DNA of 64,000 nt, taken from NCBI RefSeq assembly GCF_000735585.1, contig NZ_JNNO01000034.1, positions 212,013-276,012 on the forward strand, in the 5' to 3' direction. Under the pieces are notes generated by a model. The model did not search any database and was not told where the DNA came from. It worked only from the letters and a program-made list of their open reading frames with translations. This stretch comes from Devosia sp. LC5. Its GTDB lineage: Bacteria; Pseudomonadota; Alphaproteobacteria; Rhizobiales; Devosiaceae. This document shows, in pieces, positions 53,328-63,040 of this stretch. The position numbers were made by a program, and so were the translations under genes. Numbering within the stretch: the stretch's first letter is position 1; every line of letters begins with the position of its first letter.

Positions 53328-54256
53328 CCAATCCGACGAGCAATCTCCCCATTAGCGGCGTCTTCTGCGCCTCGGCCACCCCGATCCTGGAAGATGGCAC
53401 GCCCGATCACACAGCCTTCGCCGCCCATTGCCATGCCCTGTTGCAGGATGGTTGCGACGGCGTCGCCTTGCTCGGCACCACGGGCGAGGCCAATTCCTTC
53501 AGCATCGCCCAGCGTCAGGCTCTGCTCGATCGGGTCATCGCCGCCGGTATCGATCCCCAGCGCCTGCTGCCCGGCACCTCCCAGACCAATGTCGCCGATA
53601 CCGTCACCCTGATGCGCCATGCCGTCGAGGCCGGGGTGAAGGCCACGGTCGTGCTGCCCCCCTTCTATTACAAGGGCGTCAGCGACGAGGGCCTGTTCCG
53701 CTTCTATGCCGAGGCCATCGAAGGCGTCGGCCGCGACGATCTGCGCGTCGTGCTCTATCACATCCCGCCCATCGCCCAGGTCGGGCTGTCGCTGGAATTG
53801 GTCGGCCGCCTGCTCGAAGCCTTTCCCGGCATTGTGGTCGGCATCAAGGACAGCTCCGGCAAGCTCGACAGCATGCAGGCCTTCGCCTCCAGCTTCGCCA
53901 ATTTCTCGGTGCTCGCGGGCGCCGATCCCTTCATGCTGCCGCTGCTGCGCTCGGGTGGCGCGGGCTGCATCACCTCCAGCTCCAATCTCATCGGCAAGCA
54001 TCTGCGCGTGGTGTTCGACCATTGCCACGACCCGGCCGAGACCGCCCGCGTCGACAAGGCGCAGGAGCGCATCAACGCCTGGCGCGATCTCTCCAACGCT
54101 TATGTGCAATTGCCCACCATCAAGGCCATGCTGGCCCGCCGCCGCAATCACCCCGGCTGGACGCGTGTGCGTCCCCCGCTGGTCGAACTCGCCCCGGCCG
54201 AACTCGACAAGGTCTGGAGCCAGATGGCCGAACTCGAGGCGCAGGACAATGTCTGA
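53324..54256 (+). CDS. Dihydrodipicolinate synthase family lyase
   Basis: A 310-residue DapA/NanA-family TIM barrel with [12 protein letters not shown], the Tyr-containing [10 protein letters not shown] and Schiff-base Lys175 in [12 protein letters not shown]. It differs clearly from the other DapA-family protein in this window (15738-16637). In this operon it may split or dehydrate a keto-acid made from the imported sugar acid; which reaction is unknown. It starts at a GTG overlapping the pdxA2 stop. Confidence 0.88.
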   Translation: MTNPTSNLPISGVFCASATPILEDGTPDHTAFAAHCHALLQDGCDGVALLGTTGEANSFSIAQRQALLDRVIAAGIDPQRLLPGTSQTNVADTVTLMRHAVEAGVKATVVLPPFYYKGVSDEGLFRFYAEAIEGVGRDDLRVVLYHIPPIAQVGLSLELVGRLLEAFPGIVVGIKDSSGKLDSMQAFASSFANFSVLAGADPFMLPLLRSGGAGCITSSSNLIGKHLRVVFDHCHDPAETARVDKAQERINAWRDLSNAYVQLPTIKAMLARRRNHPGWTRVRPPLVELAPAELDKVWSQMAELEAQDNV

Positions 54257-55388
54257 ACTTACCCTGTCCATGGCCCGGCCGATCACCCTGCTGCAGCCCG
54301 CCCGGCTCGAAATCGGCGCCGGCGCCGTCGCGCACCTCGCCGATTGGGCCGCCCCCTATCGCCGCGTCTTCATCGTGGCCATGGCGCCCACGGTCGGCTT
54401 TGTCGGGCGCATCGGCCTTTCCGGCACGCTCGAGACCTTTATCGACCTGCCGCCCGAACCCGACCTGCCGGCCGTTGAAGCCGCGCTGGCCGCGGCCCGC
54501 GCCTTCCGGCCCGATCTGGTCATCGGGCTGGGCGGTGGCTCGGTCATGGATGTGGCCAAGCTCGTTGCCGTGCTCTGGGACAGCGACAGGTCGGTGCCTG
54601 ACGTCGTCGGCGTCGGCAAGATCGATGGCCGCCGCACCGCGCTGGCCCAGGTGCCCACCACCTCCGGCACGGGTTCGGAAGCCGGCATCCGCGCGCTGGT
54701 CACGCATCCCCAGACCCTGGCCAAGCTCGCGGTCGAAAGCCCGTTCATGCTGGCCGATATCGCCATTCTCGATCCCGAGCTGACCTATTCCGTGCCGCCC
54801 GCCGTCACCGCCGCCACCGGCGTCGATGCACTGGCCCATTGCGTCGAGGCTTTCACCAATATCAAGGCCCATCCGCTGATCGATGGCTATGCCACCCTTG
54901 GCATCGCGCTGGTCGGCCGTTATCTCGCCCGCGCCGTGGCCGATGGCGCCGATACCGAAGCCCGCGCCGGCATGATGCTCGCTTCCTATTATGGCGGCGT
55001 CTGCCTGGGGCCGGTCAATACCGCGTCCGGCCACGCCCTGGCCTATCCGCTGGGCACCCGCCTCAAGCTGCCCCATGGCCTGGCCAATGCCATCATCTTC
55101 CCACACGTGCTGGCCTTCAATGCCCCAGCCCGTCCCGACAAGACCGCCGAAATCTGCCGGCTGCTCGGTCTACCACCGGCTGACGGCACCCAGGCAATCC
55201 TCGCCGCCGCGATGGATTTCTGCCGCCAGCTGGGCATCGAAATGCAGCTGTCCCGCCATGGCGCGGCACCGGAGGCGCTGCCCGAATGGGCAGCGGAGGC
55301 CCATGCCATCCGCCGGTTGATGGACAACAATCCCCGTGCCATGGCCGTGGACGACGTCCTGCACATATACCGTGCCGCCATGAGCTGA
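54249..55388 (+). CDS. Iron-containing alcohol dehydrogenase
   Basis: A 379-residue Fe-type alcohol dehydrogenase with GLGGGSVMDVAKL and VPTTSGTGSEAGIRALV in the cofactor domain, and metal ligands in GVDALAHCVEAF and LKLPHGLANAIIFPHVLAFN. It is the last gene of the rightward acid-sugar operon and overlaps the lyase gene by 8 bases. It probably reduces or oxidises an aldehyde or hydroxy acid formed by the lyase. It is only distantly like the Fe-dehydrogenase at 1818-3065. Confidence 0.92.
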   Translation: MSELTLSMARPITLLQPARLEIGAGAVAHLADWAAPYRRVFIVAMAPTVGFVGRIGLSGTLETFIDLPPEPDLPAVEAALAAARAFRPDLVIGLGGGSVMDVAKLVAVLWDSDRSVPDVVGVGKIDGRRTALAQVPTTSGTGSEAGIRALVTHPQTLAKLAVESPFMLADIAILDPELTYSVPPAVTAATGVDALAHCVEAFTNIKAHPLIDGYATLGIALVGRYLARAVADGADTEARAGMMLASYYGGVCLGPVNTASGHALAYPLGTRLKLPHGLANAIIFPHVLAFNAPARPDKTAEICRLLGLPPADGTQAILAAAMDFCRQLGIEMQLSRHGAAPEALPEWAAEAHAIRRLMDNNPRAMAVDDVLHIYRAAMS

Positions 55389-55401
55389 CGCCCGGCGGCG
55401 T

Positions 55402-55752
55402 TCAGCGTTCGCGCTGCCGCATGTCCCGCACCAGCACCAGAACGAGTTCGAGGATCACCCCGCCCGAAGCGCTGAGCCATTTGCCGATCAGCTCGATGCC
55501 GCGCACATCGCGGACCGGCACCAGCGATTGCAGCACTTCAAAGCCGATGGCCGCCGCCACTGCCACGGCGATGCCAAACCAGACCTGGCCGGGAAACGCC
55601 GCGGCGCAGACGAATCCCAACAGGAAATAGGAGGCCAGCACGAAAAACGGCGACGGGCCGGCCCATGGGTCCAGTGCGTCCCAGGCCAGCGTCACGATCA
55701 GGATCGCCGCCACGATCCTGAGGGAATAAACGGTGCCCGAATATTCGCTCAT
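55402..55752 (-). CDS. VanZ-like small membrane protein
   Basis: A 116-residue protein with about three or four hydrophobic helices. The segment GFEVLQSLVPVRDVRGIELI followed by GKWLSASGGVILELVLVLV fits the VanZ-like pattern (E-x-LQ-x-VPxRD then a Gly-rich helix). VanZ in enterococci gives low-level teicoplanin resistance, but most VanZ-like proteins have no known role. It converges with the alcohol dehydrogenase gene, 13 bases apart. Confidence 0.65.
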   Translation of the reverse strand: MSEYSGTVYSLRIVAAILIVTLAWDALDPWAGPSPFFVLASYFLLGFVCAAAFPGQVWFGIAVAVAAAIGFEVLQSLVPVRDVRGIELIGKWLSASGGVILELVLVLVRDMRQRER

Positions 55753-55933
55753 CTGGCCTCCCCAGCCGCGCTTACCCGCGGTTCAGCTTGAGCTTACCGG
55801 CCTCATAGGCCCTCCGGCAATCGGTCGCGTCATGCATGAGGCGAATCGATCGTGCCGTCCTCGGTCGCGCAGGCGGAACCGCGCCACCAGGCCGGCGTTG
55901 ATCAGCTACTTGGCTGCGCCGCAAAGGATTGGA

Positions 55934-56596
55934 ATGATGCGCTTTGTCCGCGATAACGGGCTCTCACTGGCCCTGCTCGCCGTATTCCTGCTCAGCGCTT
56001 TGGGCATGCTGATCGCTGGCTGGTTCGACCACAATGCGCAGTTGGCCCGCCATGACGTGCCCGATATCGGGCTCTTTGCCTATTTCATCAGCCCGGCCTT
56101 TCTTTCCCCGCTATTTGAAAACTGGGAGAGCGAATTCCTGCAGATGTCGGCCTATGTGCTGATGACGGTCATGCTGTTCCAGCGCGGCTCCTCCGAATCC
56201 AAGGATCCCGACAAGTCCAATCCCGAAGACGCGGACCCGGCCAGCAAACGCAGTGACCCCGAGGCACCCTGGCCCGTGCGCGCCGGCGGGGTCTGGAGCG
56301 CGCTTTACTCCCAGTCGCTCGGCCTGGCGCTGCTGGCCCTGTTCATCCTCTCCTTCCTGCTGCACTGGCTGCAAAGCACCGCTGCCGCCAATCAAGAGGC
56401 CTTGCTGCATGGCGAGGCCGCCCAAACCGCCTGGCAATATCTGGCCGATCCCCAATTATGGTTCGAATCCTTCCAGAACTGGCAGTCCGAATTCCTGTCC
56501 ACTGCCGTACTGGTGCTGCTCTCGGTCTGGCTGCGCCAACGCGGCTCCCCCGAATCCAAACCCGTCGCCGCGCCGCACACCAAGACCGGGCATTAA
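55934..56596 (+). CDS. DUF6766-like membrane protein with internal duplication
   Basis: A protein of about 220 residues, with two copies of a roughly 75-residue unit. Each copy has a hydrophobic helix (LALLAVFLLSALGMLIAGW and LALLALFILSFLLHWLQ) and ends in a matching stretch (LFENWESEFLQ...FQRGSSESK and SFQNWQSEFLS...RQRGSPESK). The linker is charged and Pro-rich. This is the pattern I associate with DUF6766. AAAGGA precedes the ATG at 55934; the longer frame to 55733 overlaps the VanZ-like gene and is unlikely. Function unknown. Confidence 0.72.
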   Translation: MMRFVRDNGLSLALLAVFLLSALGMLIAGWFDHNAQLARHDVPDIGLFAYFISPAFLSPLFENWESEFLQMSAYVLMTVMLFQRGSSESKDPDKSNPEDADPASKRSDPEAPWPVRAGGVWSALYSQSLGLALLALFILSFLLHWLQSTAAANQEALLHGEAAQTAWQYLADPQLWFESFQNWQSEFLSTAVLVLLSVWLRQRGSPESKPVAAPHTKTGH

Positions 56597-56632
56597 TGCG
56601 GTTGACTTGGTGGCCCCAAAGGAGTCGCGCTT

Positions 56633-57139
56633 ATGACTGACGTCGTCGTCAACCTTGCCAAGCTGTCCCTCAAACCCGACACCATTGGCGCTCGCTTTGC
56701 TAACGAGTTCGCAGAAATTGGGACACTCCTCGGTCTCAAGGCCCTCGGCGCGAACTATCTCGTCGTTCCGCCCGGCAAGACCTCCATGCCTTTCCATCGC
56801 CACCACACCTCCGATGAGATGTTCTTCATTCTCTCAGGGGAGGGCATATACCGCTTCGGCGATGAACGCCTTCCCATATGGGAAGGCGATTGCCTGGGGG
56901 CTCCGGCTGCCGGGGCGGCCCATCAGCTCATCAATACTGGCAGCGAGCCCCTGCGCTATCTGGCGCTGTCAAACAATACCAATGCCGAAGTGATCGAATA
57001 TCCAGACAGCGGCCGCGTCCGAGTTGATGTCGGTCTGTCGGGGTTCCACCGTTATGATGGCACCTTCAAGGAAGGCGGCAGGCTGACGCCGCTCGGCTAT
57101 TGGGAGGGAGAGGACATCGACGACGCGGACAATTCCTGA
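56633..57139 (+). CDS. Cupin domain protein
   Basis: A 168-residue single-domain cupin. Motif 1 is visible as MPFHRHHTSDEMFFILSGEG (His-x-His-x4-Glu type) and motif 2 as APAAGAAHQLINTG, giving a likely three-His/Glu metal site. Many such proteins are sugar isomerases, dioxygenases or ligand-binding proteins. No specific role can be assigned. It stands alone, 6 bases from the convergent MFS gene. Confidence 0.85.
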   Translation: MTDVVVNLAKLSLKPDTIGARFANEFAEIGTLLGLKALGANYLVVPPGKTSMPFHRHHTSDEMFFILSGEGIYRFGDERLPIWEGDCLGAPAAGAAHQLINTGSEPLRYLALSNNTNAEVIEYPDSGRVRVDVGLSGFHRYDGTFKEGGRLTPLGYWEGEDIDDADNS

Positions 57140-57145
57140 GGCGCC

Positions 57146-58483
57146 CTAGTTCTGCCCCGCCAATTGCCGGTTCAGCCCCAGCGCGATCAGCGTGCAGATC
57201 GCCCCCGACAGCAGATAGGCCCCCGAGGAAATCAGTCCGAACTGGCTCGATAGCGCTAGCGCCACCAGCGGGGCAAAGCCGGCACCGAACAGCCAGGCCA
57301 GGTCCGAGGTCAGTGCCGAGCTGGTATAGCGGTAGAGCTTGGTGAAATTGGACGCGACGACGCCCGAGGATTGCCCGAAGGAGAGACCCAAGAGGATAAA
57401 GCCCACCACCATATAGATGATCTCGCCCATGTCCCCCGCGCCCAGCAGCAGCGGCGCGAAGACGCTATAGATGGCAATGCCGACCGCCGAAGCGCCCAGC
57501 AGCCAGCGCCGCCCCACCCGGTCGGCCAGGGCGCCAGACAGCACCACCGCGCCCAGTCCCACCACGGCTGAAGCGGCCTCAATGACCAGGAACCGCGCCG
57601 GCAATTCGTCGGTATAGAGAAACACCCAGGACAGCGGAAACACCGTGACCATGTGGAACAGGGCAAAGCTGGCCAATGGCGCAAAGGCGCCGATCACGAT
57701 ATTGCGGCCCTCGCTGCGCACCGTGTCGCGGATGCGCGTCGGCTCCAGTTCGCCGCTTTCGAACAGGCCCGTATATTCGGGCGTCACCACGATGCGCAGC
57801 CGCGCGAACAAAGCCACCACATTGATGGCGAAGGCCACGAAGAACGGATAGCGCCAGCCCCAGGCCAAGAAGTCCTCGGCCGAAATCGAGCTGACGAGGA
57901 AGGCAAACAGCGCCGAGGCGACGATCAACCCGATCGGGGCGCCCAATTGCGGCACCATGGCATACCAGCCGCGCCGATTGGGCGGCGCATTGAGCGCCAG
58001 CAGCGAAGCCAGCCCATCCCAGGTGCCGGCCAGCGCAATACCCTGCCCGAAACGGAACAGCATCAGGATGGCCACCGAAAAGGCCCCCACCTGGCTGTCG
58101 CTGGGCAGGAAGGCTACGGCCACCGTGGAGATGCCGAGCAGGAACAGCGCGATGGTGAGCTTGACCCCGCGCCCGTAATTGCGGTCCACCGCCGAAAAGA
58201 TCACCGTGCCGATCGGGCGGGCGACAAAGGCCAAAGCGAACACCGCAAAGGACAGGATCGTGCCGGTCAGCGGGTCCACATAGGGAAACACCACTGCGGG
58301 AAACACCAGCACCGAAGCGATGGCATAGACGAAGAAATCGAAGAATTCGGAGGTGCGACCGATGATCACACCGACCGCGATTTCCCCAGCATGAACCGGT
58401 CGGCGATGGGCATTGGTGACGCGGGCATCGTGCTCGGCGCTCGTTTCCGGGATGGTTGAGGACGAAGCGGCCATCTGGTTCAC
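57146..58483 (-). CDS. MFS transporter, metabolite:H+ symporter type
   Basis: A 445-residue major facilitator with twelve predicted helices. The N-terminal GEIAVGVIIGRTSEFFDFFV matches the metabolite:H+ symporter subgroup (ProP/ShiA/KgtP-like), and the loop 2-3 motif appears as ARPIGTVIFSAVDRNYGRGV. The cytoplasmic N-terminus of about 30 residues is unusually Ser/Ala-rich. An ATG at 58474 is a second possible start. The substrate is unknown. It is divergent from the quinol oxidase operon. Confidence 0.87.
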   Translation of the reverse strand: MNQMAASSSTIPETSAEHDARVTNAHRRPVHAGEIAVGVIIGRTSEFFDFFVYAIASVLVFPAVVFPYVDPLTGTILSFAVFALAFVARPIGTVIFSAVDRNYGRGVKLTIALFLLGISTVAVAFLPSDSQVGAFSVAILMLFRFGQGIALAGTWDGLASLLALNAPPNRRGWYAMVPQLGAPIGLIVASALFAFLVSSISAEDFLAWGWRYPFFVAFAINVVALFARLRIVVTPEYTGLFESGELEPTRIRDTVRSEGRNIVIGAFAPLASFALFHMVTVFPLSWVFLYTDELPARFLVIEAASAVVGLGAVVLSGALADRVGRRWLLGASAVGIAIYSVFAPLLLGAGDMGEIIYMVVGFILLGLSFGQSSGVVASNFTKLYRYTSSALTSDLAWLFGAGFAPLVALALSSQFGLISSGAYLLSGAICTLIALGLNRQLAGQN

Positions 58484-58679
58484 TGCCTTGATTTGATTGG
58501 CGTTTTGTCGAACTTGCGGCCGTTTCGAGCAGGGCTCTTTGCGGCGCTATGCAATACGGTTAAGCTCTCCCTTGCCCTATTCTACTCCGGAACGGGAGTG
58601 GACAAAATGCCCGATGGCGTTTCCGCTGGGAGAGGCATAGGGCGACGAAGATTGCGAAACCTCATCGAGGAACGCCCAA

Positions 58680-59879
58680 GTGTCTCGTCTGATCAAACTC
58701 GCCCTCCTGTTTCCCCTCGCCGCCATGCTCGCGGGCTGCAATGCGGTGGTCCTCGCCCCCGCCGGCGATATCGCCGCCCAGCAGCGCGACCTGATCCTGA
58801 TCGCCACCTTCCTGATGCTGCTGATCATCATTCCGGTGCTGGCGCTGGTGGTGATCTTTGCCCGCAAATACCGCCAGGGCAATGAGCATGCCGATTACCA
58901 GCCCGATTGGGACCACTCGACCCATCTCGAACTGGTGATCTGGGCCGCTCCGCTCGCCATCATCATCTGCCTGGGGGCCGTCACCTGGGTGGGCACCCAT
59001 TTGCTTGACCCCTACCGCCAATTGGGCCGCATCGCCCCCGGCCAGCCGGTTACCGCCGACATGACCCCGCTCGAGGTGGAAGTCGTGGCGCTCGATTGGA
59101 AATGGCTGTTCATCTACCCCCAATACAATATCGCCAGCGTCAACGAACTGGTCGCCCCCGTCGATCGCCCGATCAGCTTCACGCTGACCTCCTCCACGGT
59201 GATGAATTCCTTCTATATCCCCGCTCTGGCCGGCCAGATCTACGCCATGCCCGGCATGCAGACGCGCCTCCATGCCGTGGTCAACCAGCCCGGCAGCTAC
59301 AAGGGCTTTTCCGCCAATTATAGCGGCCACGGCTTTTCCGGCATGCATTTCGAATTCCGCGGCACCGACACTGCCGGGTTCGACCAATGGGTCACCGATG
59401 TGCGCGGCGCCGATGCCCAGCTCGATCGCAAGCTCTATCTCGAACTCGAAAAACCCACCGAACGCGTCCCCGTCACCCACTTCGCCGGCGTCGAGAACGG
59501 GCTCTATACCGCCATCGTCAATATGTGCGTCGAGCTCGACAAGATGTGCATGAGCGAGATGATGTCGATCGACGATCGCGGCGGCCTGGGTCTCGCCGGT
59601 GTCGACAATATCGCCCCCGCGCTCTATGGCGGCGGCACGCGCAATCGCTCCGCGCTGGGCCCGCAAAAAACCTATGTCGCCGCGCTATGCTCGGTCGATG
59701 AAGCCATCGCCATGACGGCCAAGCTGCCCGCGCTCTCCGCACCCAAGCCGGCCATGGTCACCGGCGTCGGCCTTTCTCCCCCCTCCTTGCTGCAATCGCC
59801 GGCCGCAGCGGCCGCCATGTCCTGGCTGGCCGGCCAGACCGCATCTCTTGCAACCACCAGTGCGGCGAGCACACTATGA
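58680..59879 (+). CDS. cyoA: Cytochrome bo3-type ubiquinol oxidase subunit II
   Basis: A 399-residue lipoprotein. The lipobox LAGC puts the modified Cys at residue 20. Two transmembrane helices follow, then the periplasmic cupredoxin domain with [29 protein letters not shown] and GHGFSGMHF. The CuA cysteines and ligands of cytochrome c oxidases are absent, as expected for a quinol oxidase. The chain is longer than the E. coli CyoA of about 315 residues because of an Ala/Ser-rich C-terminal tail. The start is a GTG. It opens the cyoABCD operon, with an ATGA overlap to cyoB. Confidence 0.93.
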   Translation: MSRLIKLALLFPLAAMLAGCNAVVLAPAGDIAAQQRDLILIATFLMLLIIIPVLALVVIFARKYRQGNEHADYQPDWDHSTHLELVIWAAPLAIIICLGAVTWVGTHLLDPYRQLGRIAPGQPVTADMTPLEVEVVALDWKWLFIYPQYNIASVNELVAPVDRPISFTLTSSTVMNSFYIPALAGQIYAMPGMQTRLHAVVNQPGSYKGFSANYSGHGFSGMHFEFRGTDTAGFDQWVTDVRGADAQLDRKLYLELEKPTERVPVTHFAGVENGLYTAIVNMCVELDKMCMSEMMSIDDRGGLGLAGVDNIAPALYGGGTRNRSALGPQKTYVAALCSVDEAIAMTAKLPALSAPKPAMVTGVGLSPPSLLQSPAAAAAMSWLAGQTASLATTSAASTL

Positions 59880-61873
59880 ACAATCAATTTTGGACCTTCA
59901 TTTTCGGCCGCCTGACCTGGGAAGCCCTGCCGCTGCACGAACCCATCCTGGTCGTTACCTTCATCGTGGTGGCTTTGGGCGGCCTGGCCCTGGTCGCCGC
60001 GCTGACCTATTTCAAGCTCTGGAAGTATCTGTGGACCGAATGGTTCACCAGCGTCGATCACAAGAAGATCGGTATCATGTATATGGTGCTGGGCCTGGTC
60101 ATGCTGCTGCGCGGCTTTTCCGACGCCATCATGATGCGCCTGCAACAGGCCATGGCCTTTGGCGGCTCCGAAGGGTATCTGAACGCCCACCATTACGATC
60201 AGGTCTTCACCGCCCATGGCGTGATCATGATCTTCTTCGTGGCCATGCCGCTGATCACCGGGTTCATGAATTATGTCGTGCCGCTCCAGATCGGGGCGCG
60301 CGATGTCAGCTTCCCCTTCCTCAACAATTTCTCCTTCTGGATGACCGCCGGCGGCGCCGTGCTGATCATGATGAGCCTGTTCGTCGGGGAATTCGCCCAG
60401 ACCGGCTGGCTCGCCTATCCCCCGCTTTCGGGCATCGAATATAGCCCGGCCTCGGGGGTGGATTATTACATCTGGGGCTTGCAGGTGGCCGGCGTCGGCA
60501 CGACCCTGTCCGGCGTCAATCTCATCGCCACCATCGTCAAGATGCGCGCCCCCGGCATGGGCATGATGAAAATGCCCGTCTTCACCTGGACCTCGCTCTG
60601 CACCAATGTGCTGATCGTTGCCTCCTTCCCGGTGCTGACGGCGGTGCTGACCCTATTGGCGCTCGACCGCTACGTCGGCACCAATTTCTTCACCAATGAC
60701 TTCGGCGGCAATCCGATGATGTATGTGAACCTCATCTGGATCTGGGGTCACCCCGAGGTTTACATCCTCATCCTGCCCTGTTTCGGCATTTTCTCGGAAG
60801 TCGCCTCGACCTTCTCGGGCAAGCGCCTGTTTGGCTATACCTCCATGGTCTATGCCACGGTGGTCATCACCATCCTGTCTTACCTCGTCTGGCTGCACCA
60901 CTTCTTCACCATGGGGTCGGGGGCGAGCGTCAATTCCTTCTTCGGCATTACCACCATGATCATCTCCATCCCCACGGGGGCGAAGATCTTCAACTGGCTC
61001 TTCACCATGTATAAGGGCCGCATCAGGTTCGAATTGCCCATGATGTGGCTCATCGCCTTCATGATCACCTTCACCATTGGCGGCATGACCGGCGTGCTGC
61101 TGGCCGTCCCCCCCGCCGATTTCGTGCTGCACAATTCCCTGTTCCTCGTCGCCCACTTCCACAATGTGATCATTGGCGGCGTGCTGTTCGGCATTTTTGC
61201 CGGCATCAATTACTGGTGGCCCAAGGCCTTTGGCTACAAGCTCAACCAGTTCTGGGGCAAGCTCAGCTTCTGGTTCTGGATCGTGGGCTTCTGGCTCGCC
61301 TTCGCCCCGCTCTATGTGCTGGGCCTGATGGGCGTCACAAGACGCCTCCGCACGTTCGACGATCCATCGCTGCAGATCTGGTTCATCATTGCCGGCATCG
61401 GCGCCGCCGTCATCGCCTTGGGCATTGCCGCCATGATCATCCAGTTCGCCGTCTCCATCCTGGGCAAAAACAAGGATTGGGATACGACGGGCGATCCCTG
61501 GGATGCGCGCACGCTCGAATGGGCGACCTCCTCGCCGCCCCCTTCCTACAATTTCGCCTTCACCCCGGTGATCCACGATAATGACGCCTGGGCCGATATG
61601 AAAAAGCGCAATGCACAGCGCCCCGTGGAAGGCTTCCGCGCCATCCACATGCCGCGCAATACCTGGGCCGGCATCGTGCTGGCGGGCCTCAGCGTGGCGC
61701 TGGGCTTCGCGCTGATCTGGTATATGTGGTGGCTGGCCGTGCTGAGCTTTGTCGCCATTCTGGCGGTCGCGATCTTCCACACCTTCAATTATGACCGCGA
61801 TTTCTACATCCCGGCCGAGGATGTCGTTGCCACCGAAACCGCCCGCACACAATTGCTGGGGGCAGGGAAGTAA
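59876..61873 (+). CDS. cyoB: Cytochrome bo3-type ubiquinol oxidase subunit I
   Basis: A 665-residue heme-copper oxidase core with about fifteen helices. Visible functional elements are the quinol-site pattern [15 protein letters not shown], the low-spin heme His in [11 protein letters not shown], the His-Tyr crosslink motif [12 protein letters not shown], the CuB His pair in [10 protein letters not shown], the K-channel Lys near [12 protein letters not shown] and the heme ligands in [12 protein letters not shown]-channel entrance Asp lies in [13 protein letters not shown]. It reduces O2 to water and pumps protons, using ubiquinol. Its size is typical. Confidence 0.96.
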   Translation: MNNQFWTFIFGRLTWEALPLHEPILVVTFIVVALGGLALVAALTYFKLWKYLWTEWFTSVDHKKIGIMYMVLGLVMLLRGFSDAIMMRLQQAMAFGGSEGYLNAHHYDQVFTAHGVIMIFFVAMPLITGFMNYVVPLQIGARDVSFPFLNNFSFWMTAGGAVLIMMSLFVGEFAQTGWLAYPPLSGIEYSPASGVDYYIWGLQVAGVGTTLSGVNLIATIVKMRAPGMGMMKMPVFTWTSLCTNVLIVASFPVLTAVLTLLALDRYVGTNFFTNDFGGNPMMYVNLIWIWGHPEVYILILPCFGIFSEVASTFSGKRLFGYTSMVYATVVITILSYLVWLHHFFTMGSGASVNSFFGITTMIISIPTGAKIFNWLFTMYKGRIRFELPMMWLIAFMITFTIGGMTGVLLAVPPADFVLHNSLFLVAHFHNVIIGGVLFGIFAGINYWWPKAFGYKLNQFWGKLSFWFWIVGFWLAFAPLYVLGLMGVTRRLRTFDDPSLQIWFIIAGIGAAVIALGIAAMIIQFAVSILGKNKDWDTTGDPWDARTLEWATSSPPPSYNFAFTPVIHDNDAWADMKKRNAQRPVEGFRAIHMPRNTWAGIVLAGLSVALGFALIWYMWWLAVLSFVAILAVAIFHTFNYDRDFYIPAEDVVATETARTQLLGAGK

Positions 61874-61874
61874 C

Positions 61875-62504
61875 ATGAGCACCAAGCCTCAAACCGCCGA
61901 GGGCGAAGCCATCGCCTTCTACGATCTCGATCCGCATGAACACCCCGCCCATGCCTCCACCACGCTGGGCTTCTGGCTCTATCTGATGAGCGATTGTCTG
62001 ATCTTTGCCACCCTGTTCGCCATCTATGGCGTGCTGGGCGGCAATTTCGCGGCTGGTCCGTCCCCGGCCGATCTGTTCAACCTGCCATTGGTTGCGGTCA
62101 GCACCACCGCGCTCCTCCTCTCCTCCATCACCTATGGCTTTGCCATGCTGGAAATGGAGCAGGACAAGCAGGGCACCACCCAGCTCTGGCTGGCCATTAC
62201 CGGCCTTTTGGGTGCGGTGTTCCTCGGGCTCACCCTCTACGAATTCTACCACATGATCCATGAAGGCGCCGTGCCACAGCGCAGCGCCTTCCTCTCTTCC
62301 TTCTTCGTTTTGGTGGGCACCCATGCGCTGCACGTCACCTTCGGCATCATCTGGTTGTTGACGCTGATGATCCAGATCGGCCAGCGGGGGCTCGTCCCGG
62401 CCAATCAGGTCCGGGTGCAGTGCCTCTCCATGTTCTGGCACTTCCTCGACGTCATCTGGATCGGCGTCTTCACTGTCGTCTATCTCATGGGGATGCTGCG
62501 ATGA
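61875..62504 (+). CDS. cyoC: Cytochrome bo3-type ubiquinol oxidase subunit III
   Basis: A 209-residue membrane subunit with five helices. Characteristic stretches are GFWLYLMSDCLIFATLFAIY, YGFAMLEMEQ and GTHALHVTFGIIWLL. It is one base from the end of cyoB; the ATG at 61875 is chosen because STKPQTAEGEAIAFYD is a normal N-terminus and the longer frame overlaps cyoB. It stabilises the oxidase core. Confidence 0.95.
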   Translation: MSTKPQTAEGEAIAFYDLDPHEHPAHASTTLGFWLYLMSDCLIFATLFAIYGVLGGNFAAGPSPADLFNLPLVAVSTTALLLSSITYGFAMLEMEQDKQGTTQLWLAITGLLGAVFLGLTLYEFYHMIHEGAVPQRSAFLSSFFVLVGTHALHVTFGIIWLLTLMIQIGQRGLVPANQVRVQCLSMFWHFLDVIWIGVFTVVYLMGMLR

Positions 62505-62908
62505 GCACAAATGATCACGTCACCCCGGCCCAGGCCGCTCACGCCCACCCCAATCCGGGCGTGACGGGCGACGGCCACAGCCATGGCACGCGCAAAAGCT
62601 ACCTCACCGGCTTTGTCCTCTCGGTCATTCTCACCGCCATTCCGTTCTGGCTGGTCATGGGCAATGTCATCGAGGATTCCATGATCACCACCCTGGTCAT
62701 CATGGCCTTCGGGGTGGCGCAGATCCTGGTGCACATGATCTATTTCCTGCACATGAACACCCGCTCGGAAGGCGGCTGGACCATGATGGCGGCGATCTTC
62801 ACCATCATCGTCGTGGTCATCGCGCTCTCGGGCTCCCTCTGGGTCATGTACCACCTCAACACCAATATGATGCCCGGCCACACCATGGACCCGGCCACTT
62901 TGATGTAG
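62501..62908 (+). CDS. cyoD: Cytochrome bo3-type ubiquinol oxidase subunit IV
   Basis: A 135-residue small subunit with three helices (YLTGFVLSVILTAIPFWLVM, ITTLVIMAFGVAQILVHMIY, MMAAIFTIIVVVIALSG). The first 40 residues are His-rich (HVTPAQAAHAHPNP, GDGHSHGTRKSY). It starts in an ATGA overlap with cyoC. cyoE, the heme O synthase gene that follows in E. coli, is not next; a repeat element and SURF1 follow instead. Confidence 0.94.
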   Translation: MSTNDHVTPAQAAHAHPNPGVTGDGHSHGTRKSYLTGFVLSVILTAIPFWLVMGNVIEDSMITTLVIMAFGVAQILVHMIYFLHMNTRSEGGWTMMAAIFTIIVVVIALSGSLWVMYHLNTNMMPGHTMDPATLM

Positions 62909-62950
62909 GCCAAAGTGGGATTTTGGCCCCATGGCGTCCCCACCCACAAT

Positions 62951-63029
62951 GTCATTCCCGCGCAAGCGGGAACCTCCGTTTCGGGATTTCCGCCAGGCAA
63001 ACAGAGGTTCCCGCTTGCGCGGGAATGAC
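62951..63029. repeat. REP-like inverted repeat element between cyoD and SURF1
   Basis: A perfect 26-bp inverted repeat (62951-62976 with 63004-63029) is separated by 27 bases. Each arm itself holds the smaller dyad CCCGCGCAAGCGGG. The arms start with GTCATTCCCGC, a sequence seen often as dispersed intergenic repeats in alphaproteobacterial genomes. It could be a small non-autonomous mobile element or an RNA-stabilising hairpin. It separates cyoD from SURF1 and ends 11 bases before the SURF1 ATG, so it may hide that gene's ribosome site in mRNA. Confidence 0.85.
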
Positions 63030-63040
63030 CCGGTGATTTC

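Noticed and set aside
53428..55388. Long + strand frames across the second DapA-family gene, one of which continues into the Fe-dehydrogenase
   Set aside because: The upstream parts are Arg/Pro/Ser-rich shadows; the true dehydrogenase starts at 54249.
60653..61885. A 410-codon open frame on the - strand
   Set aside because: Antisense to cyoB and typical of high-GC shadow frames.
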